Part shown: in pieces, positions 62,531 through 64,000 of the stretch
How positions within the stretch are numbered: the first letter of the stretch is position 1
Layout: every line of letters begins with the position of its first letter
From: Steromphala cineraria
Lineage: Eukaryota > Mollusca > Gastropoda > Trochida > Trochidae
Assembly: GCA_916613615.1 (NCBI GenBank)
Contig: OU744720.1
Location: forward strand, 3,637,749 to 3,701,748
Length of the DNA stretch: 64,000 bases
Direction of reading: 5' to 3'
Notes under the pieces: generated by a model
The model's database searches: none
Told to the model about the DNA's origin: nothing
Seen by the model: the letters and a program-made list of their open reading frames with translations, nothing else
Position numbers and translations under genes: made by a program

Positions 62531-64000
62531 TATAAACAAAAAAGCGTATCAAACAGTCGGAGTGTTGATGAATAAAATACGTTTTGAAAAGGCGACGTGG
62601 ACCTCTGCTTCAGTTACACTCAGGTTAACAGTGGAAATCAATGATTGTTAAAACGTATTTTAAGTCTTCGCCAAAGCGATTTTTATTCCCGGACAAGAAG
62701 GTACATTGATGATAGTAAAGGAACTTACAAAATACTAAGTTTATTTTCTTTTCGAGTGTCATGGGTAAAGCTGATATATTACTCAAACCACAAGATGAAA
62801 TAAACCTTGTGTTTGGTAAGATATATTCTATCGACTATAACTTTAAGTAAAATAAGAAGTTTATTTTTAAAAGAACGAAAATACAAAAGAAAATAGATTT
62901 GTTACATAGTTTAAAAGAGCTTCCTGCACCTGAAGGATGACGATATATTATATTGTCACTGATCACAGTGCAAATATAAGATATAATTCGCTTGTGACGA
63001 AGTATATTTTACAAATAAAAGGTCGCGTTTCATTGCTGATCATAAATCTGTAATAATAACCATACCAAAGATTCCGTATGTTCGTCCGATTCAGTGCCAC
63101 ATTACAAGTGGTTTTGTGATATTTTTTATATTTCACAAATGTTCATGTTTTGTACTAAGAATATATCCAACCGATTGAAGAAAATTATAATTTCGATGCT
63201 TTTCTTAATTTTCACTTTTGTTCGTCTCTATTAGGAAAGGTGCATTGGCAAACTACGAGTTTGTTGATCATTAGGTATTTAACAAATTGACATGTTTAGA
63301 TTGCTTTTACATTTTGCACATGTCACTGTATAAATCATAACTGAATTTTGTAATTATTTCGTGAATTTAAATTTTGTCTGACCGCTTGCAGAAAAACATT
63401 CATTCGATTCGTTTCAATTATTACAGTTCTGTTATAGTGACTTCAGCTGATGGTCTTGATAATAAGTGTCTATAAGTCACAGAAGATATAAGTAAATCAA
63501 TCGGAGAAATAAACTCATCGGCAAAAGAAAGTTATCACTTTTGAACTGAAGTCATACAAAATCATTTTATATGAACATTGATAGTAATCATAGCAATAAA
63601 AGCACATTATCCCTAAATTTGTGTATATGGGTGGAATTCAAAATTGGTAGGTTTTTCTGTCCAGTCCAATTTTTAAAAAACATAGTGTGTCTTTTAGGGT
63701 TTTTTTGTTCTAGAAAATATATTTAGCCATTGACAAGTACATTTTCGTGATCAACCATTAATTTGTCCATTTAAAATTTTTAATTTAATAACATTTTAGG
63801 GTCAAATTTGGCATATTTACTCTGTCCTGAGGTGACGGTCCTCCTACAACTTTGCCAAAATATCATACAAATAAACATAACCAAAAAAAAAATATATAAT
63901 TTATTCTTATCACCATTCATCATGCATGTACAAACTGCATTTAATTTTGTATTGATTTCAAAAATAAAAATTCTACAAATTGAAACGTGCCTGTCCTAAG
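62531..64000. other. Intergenic DNA, no gene seen
   Basis: AT-rich sequence to the window end; a 63-codon frame at 63808-63999 has no supporting feature. Confidence 0.5.

Overview
This is eukaryotic, animal genomic DNA. It has interrupted genes with GT-AG introns, AATAAA poly(A) signals, AT-rich intergenic DNA, MITEs, LINE and SINE remnants, a Tc1-type transposon and very large tandem arrays. The CCGTCCG-bearing interspersed repeats, the LINE C-terminal domains and the gene set fit a lophotrochozoan, most likely a mollusc. That placement is inference, not proof. All four recognisable genes lie on the + strand.

Layout. 1-11.4 kb: intergenic DNA with a TTAA-flanked MITE (5.7-6.1 kb), a decayed LINE (6.4-7.9 kb), a CCGTCC-type repeat (8.3-8.7 kb), a doubtful 103-aa ORF (8889-9200) and a candidate 5' non-coding exon (about 10.0-10.3 kb). 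11.5-13.6 kb: an orphan class A GPCR with its coding region in one exon. 16.1 kb: second copy of the MITE; 17.0 kb: a 54-bp palindrome. 18.1-25.8 kb: a complete 12-exon DCAF13/Sof1 gene (444 aa). 26.2-27.2 kb: a repeat element carrying a nested pogo-type MITE. 28.2-33.9 kb: a 5.7-kb array of a 36-bp minisatellite, open in all three + frames. 34-40.9 kb: intergenic DNA with a LINE fragment and a possible Penelope-like footprint. 40.9-47.7 kb: a 4-exon coiled-coil gene (376 aa) ending in a GRIP-like domain. 48.3-50.2 kb: an older repeat split by a Tc1/mariner element whose transposase has one frameshift. 51.6-61.8 kb: a 5-exon SLC16-like major facilitator gene (655 aa). Its last intron (6.85 kb) is mostly C/A/T pentamer-derived satellite, interrupted by a 1-kb insertion with a long hairpin and a promoter-plus-first-exon-like segment. 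62.0-62.5 kb: seven copies of a 74-bp repeat.

The genes do not form a pathway: an rRNA-processing/ubiquitin-ligase adaptor, a receptor, a coiled-coil (possibly Golgi or trafficking) protein and a transporter are simply neighbours. The most unusual content is the repeat architecture: two multi-kilobase strand-asymmetric arrays, repeats abutting splice acceptors, and the insertion inside the transporter intron. I found no tRNA, rRNA, CRISPR array or viral gene.
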